From Clostridium ragsdalei P11 (lineage in GTDB: Bacteria > Bacillota > Clostridia > Clostridiales > Clostridiaceae), in contig NZ_LROS01000008.1 of assembly GCF_001675165.1 (NCBI RefSeq), positions 37,243 to 101,242 on the forward strand: DNA of 64,000 nt, in the 5' to 3' direction. Under the pieces are notes generated by a model. That model saw nothing but the letters and a program-made list of their open reading frames with translations. It had not been told where the DNA came from and ran no database searches. Position numbers and translations under genes: made by a program. Each line of letters starts with the position of its first letter. Within the stretch, counting starts at the first letter, position 1. Below are positions 27,777 through 35,800 of the stretch, piece after piece.

Positions 27777-27917
27777 TATATTAAATAATTGTTTAGTTTC
27801 TTAATATTGTATTAACTTTTAACTTAATTTTACCTTTACTCAGGATTTATCCTACATACTTTTTATCATAATAAGTAAAGATAGATATATATATTTTAAA
27901 ATTTAAGGAGGATGTCC

Positions 27918-28691
27918 ATGCAAACTAAAAATTTACAAAAGCTGTTACTAATAACAAGTACCATAGCAATATTTTCAATTATATTGTATTCAAATAATTG
28001 TTTAAAATCATCCTTAAATTCTCCACCACCTCAAACCACAAGTTTTTCAAGCAATACTGTCATCTCTGAAGATACAGATATACTGAAAAATATAAATTTG
28101 GATCCCAAAATTTATTCTGAGTATTACATTGAAAAGGTTACAACTTATGTAAATTCATACAGAGAACAAGGTAAAATAGTATTTTTAGGAGACAGTCTTA
28201 CAGATATTGGGCAGTGGAATGAGCTATTAGATAATCCTGATATATTAAACCGCGGTATTAGTTCTGATACTACTTCTGGAGCTTTAAACAGATTAAGTGA
28301 AATTACAAAATTAAAACCCCGAAAAGTTTTTATTATGCTTGGAATAAATGACATTGACAAAGGATTATCTATAGGAGTGATTATTAAAAATTATTCCAGG
28401 ATACTACAAAATATAAAAACTGATTCTCCTAACACTTTAATATATGTAGAAAGTGTTCTTCCTATAAATAAAGATATATATAAAACCAGAACAAAAGATA
28501 ATCAGATAATAAATTTAAATGCATCCTTAAATAACCTTTGTAAAAACTCAAATGTACAATATATAAATCTGTATCCCCTCTTTACTCTGCCAAACCAAAA
28601 CAAACTTTATAAGGAATACACTATAGGCGGATTGCATGTAAATGGGAAAGGCTATAAAGTATGGAGAGATGCTATAAAATCCTATTTATAA
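27918..28691 (+). CDS. Membrane-anchored SGNH/GDSL hydrolase
   Basis: 257 residues from the ATG at 27918, 6 bases after AAGGAGG; an ATG at 27912 abuts the site. A membrane helix at residues 7-25 is followed by a linker and an SGNH domain: FLGDSLTD, NRGISSDTTSG, LGINDI and GLHVNGKGYKVW. The pattern resembles GDSL acetylhydrolases that act on secreted or wall-linked glycans, so the enzyme faces outward. It is a distant paralogue of the enzyme at 17319-17951. Confidence 0.82.
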   Translation: MQTKNLQKLLLITSTIAIFSIILYSNNCLKSSLNSPPPQTTSFSSNTVISEDTDILKNINLDPKIYSEYYIEKVTTYVNSYREQGKIVFLGDSLTDIGQWNELLDNPDILNRGISSDTTSGALNRLSEITKLKPRKVFIMLGINDIDKGLSIGVIIKNYSRILQNIKTDSPNTLIYVESVLPINKDIYKTRTKDNQIINLNASLNNLCKNSNVQYINLYPLFTLPNQNKLYKEYTIGGLHVNGKGYKVWRDAIKSYL

Positions 28692-28692
28692 A

Positions 28693-28742
28693 AAAAATTC
28701 CAATAGATTTAATTTATATAAACTAAATCTATTGGAATTTTT
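28693..28742 (+). terminator. Terminator after the SGNH hydrolase
   Basis: A perfect 19-bp stem (AAAAATTCCAATAGATTTA and complement) followed by T residues. Confidence 0.85.
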
Positions 28743-28798
28743 TATATTTGGGTCTAGCGCAAATACATGATATGATAAAATAAAGGATGTGTAAAAAA

Positions 28799-30718
28799 AT
28801 GAACTTGTTAACTGCAGAAAATATAAGTAAAAGTTACAGTGAAAAAATATTATTTAAAAATATATGTCTAGGTATAAATGAAGGAGATAAAATAGGTGTT
28901 ATAGGTGTAAATGGTACAGGAAAATCTACACTTTTAAAGGTAATTGCAGGATGTGAAACTTCAGATGGAGGTAAAATTACTAAATCAAAGGAAGCTTCTA
29001 TAGGATACCTTCCCCAAAATTCTGATTTTACAAGCAGTAATCTAACAGTTCTTGAGCAGATTTTTAGGGGCACTTCTCCTGTTATGAACCTTTTACGAGA
29101 ATATGAAAAAACTCTTAAGCTTATTGAAAAAAATCCAGAAGACAAGAGTCTTCAAGCTAAAATTGGAATCTTAAATTCCAAAATGGATGCACAAAATGTG
29201 TGGGAAATTGAAAGTCAGGCTAAAACTATTTTAACCAAACTTGGAATAAATGATTTTAATGAAAAAATATCTGTGCTCTCTGGAGGTCAGAAAAAGAGAG
29301 TAGCCCTTGCATCTGCTCTTATAACCACTTCAAATATTTTAATACTTGATGAGCCTACAAACCACCTTGACGATGAAACCATAGAATGGTTAGAAGATTT
29401 CTTAACAAAACGAAGTGGTGCCCTGCTTATGGTAACCCATGATAGATTTTTTTTGGACAAAATAACTAATAGAATGTTTGAACTTGATAGGGGAAAACTC
29501 TATAGTTATATGGGAAACTATAGTAATTTTCTTGAAGAAAAAGCTGAAAGACTTGAAACTGAAAATGCCAATGAAAGAAAAAGGCAAAATCTTATAAGGA
29601 AAGAACTTTCCTGGATAAGAAGGGGTGCAAAAGCAAGAAGTACAAAACAAAAAGCCCGAATAGAAAGATTTGAACAATTAACTACAGAAGGTACATCTTT
29701 AAATAAATCAAAACTTAATATTAGCCTTCAGAGTACAAGAATCGGTAAAAAAGTCATAAACCTGGATAACATAAGCAAAAGTTTTGGTGAAAAAACATTA
29801 ATTAAAAATTTCACTTATAACGTACTAAATAATGATAGAATAGGTATTATTGGACCTAATGGAAGTGGTAAATCCACTCTTATGAATATTTTAACTCAAA
29901 AAATTCTGCCGGACAGCGGTACTATAGATATAGGTGAAACAGTAAAAATAGGATACTATTCTCAGGGAATTTCTGATATGGATATGAACGAAAGGGTAAT
30001 TGAATACATACGTGGGACATCAGAATATGCCTCAACTTCATCGGGTGAAAAAATAAGTGCTTCTGCTGTACTTGAAAATTTTCTATTTGAACCTTCAGTT
30101 CAATGGACTCCCCTTGGAAAACTTTCAGGAGGGGAACGAAGAAGATTATACCTTCTAAAAATACTGATGAATTATCCTAATGTACTTTTACTGGACGAAC
30201 CAACAAATGATCTGGATATAGAAACACTTACAATCCTAGAGGATTATATTAATGATTTTGAAGGAACTGTTATAGCTGTATCCCATGACAGATACTTCCT
30301 TGACAAAACAGTTGATAAAATATTTTCTTTTGAAGGAAATGGTAAAATCGCTCAATATACAGGAAACTACTCCCATTTTCACGAAACTGCAAAAATACCA
30401 CAAGAAAAAATAACCACTAAGAACAATACAGCTAAAAACAATTATAGGTTGCAAAAAGAAAAGCCTTTAAAATTTACCTATGCAGAACAAATGGAGTTTG
30501 ACAAAATAGATGAGGTAATTGAAAATCTAGAAAAATCTATATCTGAAAAGAAAATAGAAATGGAAGCTGCTTCATCTGATTATGCACTTCTTGAAGATCT
30601 CTTATCTGAAAAGAATTCACTGGAAAAAGAATTAGAAGAAAAGATGGACAGGTGGACTTACCTAAATGAACTCAATGAAAAAATTGAACAAGAGAAAAAC
30701 ACTAGACATTGTTATTAA
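28799..30718 (+). CDS. ABC-F family ATPase (ribosome-associated)
   Basis: 639 residues from the ATG at 28799, which starts the usual MNLLTAENISKSY; an ATG at 28787 overlaps AAAGGA. Two ABC domains without membrane segments: Walker A GVNGTGKST and GPNGSGKST, signatures VLSGGQKKR and KLSGGERRR, and Walker B LILDEPTNHLDD and LLLDEPTNDLD. The linker between them is highly basic, as in ABC-F proteins that bind the ribosomal E site. The C-terminus is a coiled coil. Both housekeeping translation factors and antibiotic-protection proteins belong here; no resistance role can be inferred. Confidence 0.92.
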   Translation: MNLLTAENISKSYSEKILFKNICLGINEGDKIGVIGVNGTGKSTLLKVIAGCETSDGGKITKSKEASIGYLPQNSDFTSSNLTVLEQIFRGTSPVMNLLREYEKTLKLIEKNPEDKSLQAKIGILNSKMDAQNVWEIESQAKTILTKLGINDFNEKISVLSGGQKKRVALASALITTSNILILDEPTNHLDDETIEWLEDFLTKRSGALLMVTHDRFFLDKITNRMFELDRGKLYSYMGNYSNFLEEKAERLETENANERKRQNLIRKELSWIRRGAKARSTKQKARIERFEQLTTEGTSLNKSKLNISLQSTRIGKKVINLDNISKSFGEKTLIKNFTYNVLNNDRIGIIGPNGSGKSTLMNILTQKILPDSGTIDIGETVKIGYYSQGISDMDMNERVIEYIRGTSEYASTSSGEKISASAVLENFLFEPSVQWTPLGKLSGGERRRLYLLKILMNYPNVLLLDEPTNDLDIETLTILEDYINDFEGTVIAVSHDRYFLDKTVDKIFSFEGNGKIAQYTGNYSHFHETAKIPQEKITTKNNTAKNNYRLQKEKPLKFTYAEQMEFDKIDEVIENLEKSISEKKIEMEAASSDYALLEDLLSEKNSLEKELEEKMDRWTYLNELNEKIEQEKNTRHCY

Positions 30719-30736
30719 CACTGTCTAGTGTTTTTT
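30695..30736 (+). terminator. Terminator overlapping the end of the ABC-F gene
   Basis: AAAAACACTAGACA and TGTCTAGTGTTTTT form a 14-bp stem; the left arm encodes the last codons of the ABC-F protein. Confidence 0.85.
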
Positions 30737-30747
30737 CTATCAATACT

Positions 30748-31467
30748 TTATTTTTCAACACTTGTTATCTCATCGTTTCTATCTTTCACTTCCATATTGT
30801 AAAAATTTTCATTTTTAGGAAGTTCCATTCTAAAGCAAGAGCAATTCTGTACATAAGCCTTTACACTTTCAATAGAAAATTCGCTTACATGTCCACCAAA
30901 TTTCTTATCTTTATTTATAAAATGGAAGTGGTATCCAGGGACATTAAGACCTTCAACATAATCGGGACATCTAAATCCAACCACATATCCATCAACATCA
31001 TTATATTCAAACATAGGTTGATTTTTAACAGCTTCAGCCATAGGCTTATAAGGCATATTCTGTTTTACAACAGTACGTGTTTTTACATAATTAAATTTAC
31101 CTTCCATATAGAAAGCATAAAATATATTTTTACTTTCTATAAAGCTGTCCAATTCTTTTCTTATATCTTCATAAGAAGTACAATTTTGAATATTATAAGT
31201 GTTATAATTCTCCATTTCAGTGACTACAGCAAAAGGAACGGATACGTTTTTGGAACATACGTATACACTGCCATCAGGTTTAGTCCTATAAAAAGTTCCA
31301 TTTAAGAGAGTTAGTTCACCATCTAGACCTTTAAAAGTACCTATACCAAAATTTCCTTTTTTTAGAAGTTTAGATAATGAAACACAGCCATCATATAGTC
31401 CCGAAACAAGTGCATTTATTGTAGACATTTGATATATATGGTTTGGGACTTTCACCTCATCATCCAT
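30748..31467 (-). CDS. budA: Alpha-acetolactate decarboxylase
   Basis: 239 residues, usual size. The zinc-binding core GYHFHFINKDKKFGGHV, the N-terminal FGIGTFKGLDGELTLLNG and PYKPMAEAVK are diagnostic. It converts acetolactate to acetoin, the branch toward 2,3-butanediol, and can drain acetolactate from valine synthesis. AGAGGTGA precedes the ATG. It is monocistronic; no acetolactate synthase is adjacent. Confidence 0.95.
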   Translation of the reverse strand: MDDEVKVPNHIYQMSTINALVSGLYDGCVSLSKLLKKGNFGIGTFKGLDGELTLLNGTFYRTKPDGSVYVCSKNVSVPFAVVTEMENYNTYNIQNCTSYEDIRKELDSFIESKNIFYAFYMEGKFNYVKTRTVVKQNMPYKPMAEAVKNQPMFEYNDVDGYVVGFRCPDYVEGLNVPGYHFHFINKDKKFGGHVSEFSIESVKAYVQNCSCFRMELPKNENFYNMEVKDRNDEITSVEK

Positions 31468-31638
31468 ATTACATTCACCTCTATGTCATTATAGCATAGC
31501 AAATTCCTACTTTCTACTCTTAGAATCTGTCACTACAATTAAACACATTTGCTTAAACCATTTAGAAGGTTGATCAAATTTACAAATCTGCAAAATTTAA
31601 ATTCATAACATTTAGGAATAAATTTCTTTAATGTTAAC

Positions 31639-33033
31639 CTATGCTAAATTTCTTTTGCTGTCTTCTCCAGTTTCCTTTTTTGATTTAAATATCTTGTAAA
31701 TCACCCCAAGCATTATAAACCATACAGGTGTTACAAATAGAGCTACACGAGTTTCATTATTAAGTGCCAATGTAACTATAACAAAAGCAAAGAATGCTAG
31801 AATTATATAGTTCATGATTGGATAAAGTGGCATTCTAAATTTATTCTTGGCAGCAAGTTCAGGTTTAGTTTTACGATATTTCATGTGGCAGATAACTATA
31901 ATTGCCCAAACATATATATAGCAAAATGTTGATATACTTGTAATTAGTACAAATACTTCACCTGGCATGATATAGTTTAAAATAACTGCAATTAATATAA
32001 CGGCTGCAGAAAATATTGCAGCATTGCAAGGTATATGGTTAGAAGTTAATTTTTTCATTGAATCAGGTGCATTTTTTTCTTGAGCAAGAGAGTAAACCAT
32101 ACGGCTTGTACTGAAAATACCACTGTTACAAGCAGATGCAGCTGATGTTAGTACAACAAAATTTACAATGCTTGCCGCTGCTGCAATTCCAACTGAGGCA
32201 AATACCTGTACAAATGGGCTTTTAGCCGGATTAATTGAGTTCCATGGATATATGCCCATAATAACAGCAAGTGCTCCTACATAGAAAATAATAATTCTAA
32301 TTGGAATGTTATTAATAGCCCTTGGAATAACATGCTCTGGATTTTCAGTTTCACCAGCTGTTAAACCAACCAATTCGATTCCAGTGAAAGCAAACACAAC
32401 CATTTGAAATGAAAGTATAAAACCATTTACCCCATTTGGTAACCAACCGCCATGTCTCCAAAGGTTTGAAAAGCTAGATGCACCAGCACTTGTAGAAAAT
32501 CCTTTAATAATCATAAATGTACCAACTATAATAAGTGCTAAAATTGCAACAACTTTAATTAATGCAAACCAGAATTCCATTTCACCAAACAATTTCACCG
32601 CAGTAAGGTTCATAATTAGTAAAATTACAAGAACTATAAGGCTTGGCACCCATCGAGGTATATTGGGAATCCAGTATTGTACATATAGTCCAGTGGCAGC
32701 TACATCGGCCATAGCAAGTGAAATCCAGCAGAACCAGTATGTCCATCCAGTAATAAATGCTGCTCCTTCTCCTAAATAATCGTACACAAACTCTACAAAA
32801 GAATGGTAGTTTAAATTAGAAAGCAATAATTCGCCAAGGGCACGCATTACAAAAAATAAAATAATTCCTGTTATAGTATATGCAAATAAAATAGATGGAC
32901 CAGCCAAGTGAATAGACCTGCCTGAACCAAGAAATAATCCAGTACCAATTGCACCTCCAATTGCAAGTAATTGGACATGACGATTTTTTAGTCCTCTCGA
33001 TAAATTTTGATTTTCTGATGTTAATTGATCCAT
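31639..33033 (-). CDS. Amino acid permease (APC superfamily, CycA-like), glycine-riboswitch controlled
   Basis: 464 residues with 12 membrane helices. RGLKNRHVQLLAIGGAIGTGLFLGSG is the AAT-family N-terminus, and FTGIELVGLTAGETENPE is the conserved loop. The closest type by eye is the D-serine/D-alanine/glycine transporter CycA. A tandem glycine riboswitch directly upstream makes glycine, or a related small neutral amino acid, the probable substrate. It is a single-gene unit. Confidence 0.9.
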   Translation of the reverse strand: MDQLTSENQNLSRGLKNRHVQLLAIGGAIGTGLFLGSGRSIHLAGPSILFAYTITGIILFFVMRALGELLLSNLNYHSFVEFVYDYLGEGAAFITGWTYWFCWISLAMADVAATGLYVQYWIPNIPRWVPSLIVLVILLIMNLTAVKLFGEMEFWFALIKVVAILALIIVGTFMIIKGFSTSAGASSFSNLWRHGGWLPNGVNGFILSFQMVVFAFTGIELVGLTAGETENPEHVIPRAINNIPIRIIIFYVGALAVIMGIYPWNSINPAKSPFVQVFASVGIAAAASIVNFVVLTSAASACNSGIFSTSRMVYSLAQEKNAPDSMKKLTSNHIPCNAAIFSAAVILIAVILNYIMPGEVFVLITSISTFCYIYVWAIIVICHMKYRKTKPELAAKNKFRMPLYPIMNYIILAFFAFVIVTLALNNETRVALFVTPVWFIMLGVIYKIFKSKKETGEDSKRNLA

Positions 33034-33181
33034 TTTATCCCTCCATCTTAGTTAAAAAGCATGTACTAAAAATGCCTTTTCCTATATAAATATTTTATGA
33101 TTGGAGATACAAATGGGAATAGATAAGATCCAAATGAAGTAATTGATTATGTATTACTTTTTATAAGATATGTTACCTTTC

Positions 33182-33352
33182 CCCTGTCCTTTTACCTGAG
33201 AGTTTCGCCCTGCGACTTTCTCCTTCGGTGCTCAATAAGAGTCTCTCCAAGGATTCATCCAATAGCGGTCATCTCTATAATTAAATAGGTACCTGAAAGA
33301 TTTACTTCTTCGGTGAATGGCAAAAGCCATAACTCTCCCACTATCTTCATCT
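33182..33352 (-). promoter_or_regulatory. Tandem glycine riboswitch
   Basis: The minus strand shows two aptamers in series. The first runs from GGGAGAGTTATGGC through CACCGAAGAAGTAAATC to CTTTCAGGTACC. The second has TTGGAGAGACTC, CACCGAAGGAGAAAG and GGGCGAAACTCTCAGGTAAA with AGGACAGGGG. These are the conserved glycine aptamer boxes. The permease is the only gene it can control. The direction (activation by glycine) follows family precedent only partly, since transporters can be switched off. Confidence 0.95.
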
Positions 33353-33371
33353 GAATTATTAATTTTATTAT

Positions 33372-33400
33372 ATACTAATACATATTTAATAAAATTGCAA
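33372..33400 (-). promoter_or_regulatory. Predicted promoter of the glycine-riboswitch transcript
   Basis: Minus strand TTGCAA, 17-base spacer, TAGTAT, 20 bases before the first aptamer. Confidence 0.45.
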
Positions 33401-33519
33401 CAACTTCTTCACTTTTAATAAATAAAAATTATATTTAGTCATAATTTCTAAAAGTATTTATACTAAAGTGACCATATTAAGTTAAAACTAAATAAAATTA
33501 GAGAAATGAAAATGCTTTT

Positions 33520-33723
33520 CTATTTAATTAATTCAAATCTCCACTTTTGGCTTACTTCAGGATACTTTTCATGATCTACTTCACTAACAAACATGTCTAT
33601 TGGTCTTGCGAATACACCGCAGTTACCGTAAAGAGCTTTATATATAACTAATTCTTCTTCTGTCTCAGTATGTGTTGCAAAATCTAATATTAAGTAATTT
33701 TTATTTTTAAAGTGTCTAACCAT
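33520..33723 (-). CDS. DUF1653 family protein (possible 5' nonsense-interrupted gene)
   Basis: 67 residues matching DUF1653: [42 protein letters not shown] and the aromatic C-terminal WRFELI. The function of the family is unknown. Upstream, in the same frame, an ATG at 33774 with AAGGAG at 33785-33790 opens an 11-codon stretch (MDELEKRKIEL) that is ended by TGA at 33739-33741, six codons before the ATG used here. A weak AAAGGA precedes the internal ATG. The original protein was probably about 84 residues; translation may restart at 33723. Confidence 0.75.
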   Translation of the reverse strand: MVRHFKNKNYLILDFATHTETEEELVIYKALYGNCGVFARPIDMFVSEVDHEKYPEVSQKWRFELIK

Positions 33724-33879
33724 CTTTCCTTTATGATTTCATAATTCTATTTTTCTTTTTTCTAATTCGTCCATATATTTCACACTCCTTAAATTTCTTG
33801 GTATTCACATAAAAATTAATAGCAAAGAAAAAAGTAATCCATCTGGCAAAGACTAGCACCTTTTTCCTACTAATATATT

Positions 33880-34156
33880 AATTACTCAACTTTCGCAGTT
33901 TTAAAACTTTGCGAAGCAAAGCTTCGCAAGTTAAGAATTAATAATGAAAAATTAATAGTAAAGGATGATTTTTAGCTGTCGCAAAAAATCTTTTAATTTA
34001 TATAAATCAGCAATGTTTCGTTTTAGAGAAACGAGTGGTGAAAAGCTTAATCAAAGATTTTTTGTAGTGTAACGGAAAAAAATTCACATTAACTATTAAT
34101 TCTTCATTCTTAACTATTAATTAAAAAAGTTTATATGTGCGAAAGTTGAGTTAATT
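33880..34156 (+). repeat. MITE-like repeat, copy D (complete ends)
   Basis: The terminal inverted repeats are ACTCAACTTTCGCA at the left and TGCGAAAGTTGAGTT at the right, in a TTAAT-rich target. The interior is over most of its length the same as copies A to C. It fills most of the 504-base gap between the DUF1653 and TauE genes. Confidence 0.88.
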
Positions 34157-34227
34157 AGAATCCAATATTCCTAAAACAAAATAAACATTCTAGGATTGAT
34201 TAGTGTTATCGGCACTTTCAATTGGAA

Positions 34228-34989
34228 TTATAATTGCTTGGATAATATCTCAACTAATATTTTAATGAAAAAAATCGTAAGTACAATTATAATTACAGGA
34301 CGTACTACTTTTGATCCGCTTTTTGTAAAATAACCAGAGCCAATGTAATTTCCAGCAATACTAAATAAGCCTGCGACTAAACCCAAAACTAAAAATACCT
34401 TTGCATTTATAATGAATGTTACTAAACTAGCTACATTTGATGATAAATTTATAGCCTTTGTAATTCCTGCAGAAGTATTCATACTCAAATTTGCAATGCT
34501 CGTCAATAATAACAATAAAAATGTTCCTGTTCCTGGGCCATAAAACCCATCATAGACTCCTAAAAAAAATGCAATTAGCATACATGTTATGTAAGTTTTA
34601 TAACTAATTGATGTTTCCTGTTTATTATCTTCAAGATTATGCTTATGTAAAACATAAAATGCTGTTATAGGCAAAATGAACAACATTAAAATTTTAAAAT
34701 AGAAGTCTTCTATTCTTAAGGAAATAAGAGCTCCAAGTGGCGACCCAATCAAAGCACAGACTGCACTGCAAATTCCTAGTTTCAGCTTTATATATCCATT
34801 TTTAGCATAGCGACATGTAGCTATAATTGTCCCCATACAAGAACTCATTTTATTTGTACCAATAGCAAAATGAACCGGAATACCTGAAATCATATATGCT
34901 GGAAGTGATATAAGTCCTCCTCCGCCTGCAATTGCATCTACAAAACCCGCAATAAAAACTAGTGGGCATACTATAATATATGTAATCAT
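34228..34989 (-). CDS. TauE/SafE family sulfite exporter-like permease
   Basis: 253 residues from the ATG at 34989 (GGGGAGG 7 bases upstream). About eight membrane segments. VFIAGFVDAIAGGGGLISLPA is the typical first TauE motif, and FFLGVYDGFYGPGTGTFLLL opens the second half. Members export sulfite, sulfoacetate or other organic acids. It is divergent from a broken LysR gene that probably once controlled it. Confidence 0.85.
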   Translation of the reverse strand: MITYIIVCPLVFIAGFVDAIAGGGGLISLPAYMISGIPVHFAIGTNKMSSCMGTIIATCRYAKNGYIKLKLGICSAVCALIGSPLGALISLRIEDFYFKILMLFILPITAFYVLHKHNLEDNKQETSISYKTYITCMLIAFFLGVYDGFYGPGTGTFLLLLLTSIANLSMNTSAGITKAINLSSNVASLVTFIINAKVFLVLGLVAGLFSIAGNYIGSGYFTKSGSKVVRPVIIIVLTIFFIKILVEILSKQL

Positions 34990-35102
34990 TTCTAACCTCC
35001 CCATAAATTCATACAATATTGATATTACCAACTTTTTAATATATAATCAAATTTATATATTTTACTTATCATATAAATTCAATTTATACTGAGGTGAAAA
35101 GT

Positions 35103-35685
35103 TTGTTTGAAAATATGAATTATGTTTACGATATATATAAATCCGGAAGTTTCTCCAAGGCAGCAGAGAATTTATATATAACACAGCCTGCCTTAAGTAT
35201 TGCAATCCGCAAATTGGAACATAACCTTGGCCAATCTTTATTTGAAATAGGTAAAAAAATTTCTAAATGCGGCATGATCTCTGCTCAAATAAAAAAACAA
35301 TCAGCATCTTTCTGCTAGTCAATCTGCAGTTGACTTATATGAGCTAAAAGATCTTCCATTTCTTTTATTAGAACCAAGCAATGAAATTTTTAGAAGAACT
35401 AAAGCAATTTTTAATTATTATCAAATTACACCTTTTGTAAAAATGTCATTTAATCAACAGATGACTTCATTTGAATTTGCTTCAAAAGGTCTTGGAGCTG
35501 TTTTTATTTCAGATACGCTGGTTAAATATTCGCCAAATGCGCAAAATTTTCGCTTTTACAAACTAAATTGTCCTATGCTAAAACGAGGAGTTTCTATTGC
35601 CTATAACAAAAATCAATATCTTTCTAATGCCTCTAAGAGATTTATCGATTACACTATTAAATTTTATAAAAGTAAATTTCATTAA
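35103..35685 (+). pseudogene. LysR family regulator, broken by internal deletion
   Basis: The first part (to the stop at 35318) encodes the LysR helix-turn-helix: NYVYDIYKSGSFSKAAENLYITQPALSIAIRKLE. Then the frame changes, and from about 35325 another frame gives the last part of an effector domain (DLPFLLLEPSNEIFRRTK, then FEFASKGLGAVFISDTLV) ending at 35685. Only about 190 of the usual 290-300 residues remain, so roughly 100 residues have been deleted along with a frameshift. The start is taken as the TTG at 35103 after GAGGTG. Confidence 0.8.
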
Positions 35686-35704
35686 TCAATCTCTATGGTT
35701 ATTT

Positions 35705-35733
35705 TTGACATATACTAAAAAATATTATATACT
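35705..35733 (+). promoter_or_regulatory. Strong sigma-A promoter of the PLP enzyme gene
   Basis: TTGACA (35705-35710), a 17-base spacer and TATACT (35728-35733). The expected start of transcription is near 35740. Confidence 0.75.
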
Positions 35734-35750
35734 AAAGAATAGAATATGTT

Positions 35751-35766
35751 GACTAACTAGTTAGTC
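35751..35766. promoter_or_regulatory. 16-bp perfect palindrome, probable operator
   Basis: GACTAACTAGTTAGTC lies about 12 bases after the predicted transcription start. The form resembles TetR-type operators; no TetR gene is in the window. Confidence 0.6.
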
Positions 35767-35800
35767 TAATTTTAACTTGTATAAATAGGAGGTAAAAAGG

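Noticed and set aside
28799..30718. ABC-F gene as an antibiotic resistance determinant
   Set aside because: The sequence only supports the ABC-F family; the housekeeping type cannot be told from protection factors by eye.
30709..31305. 198-residue plus-strand frame
   Set aside because: Antisense to acetolactate decarboxylase; the composition follows from the coding strand.
33739..33741. TGA in the DUF1653 leader as a selenocysteine codon
   Set aside because: No stable hairpin follows within the needed distance, and DUF1653 proteins have no known selenocysteine position.
18314..34156. MITE-like copies as CRISPR repeats or attachment sites
   Set aside because: Copies are 215-314 bp, irregularly spaced and inverted, with terminal inverted repeats and no integrase.
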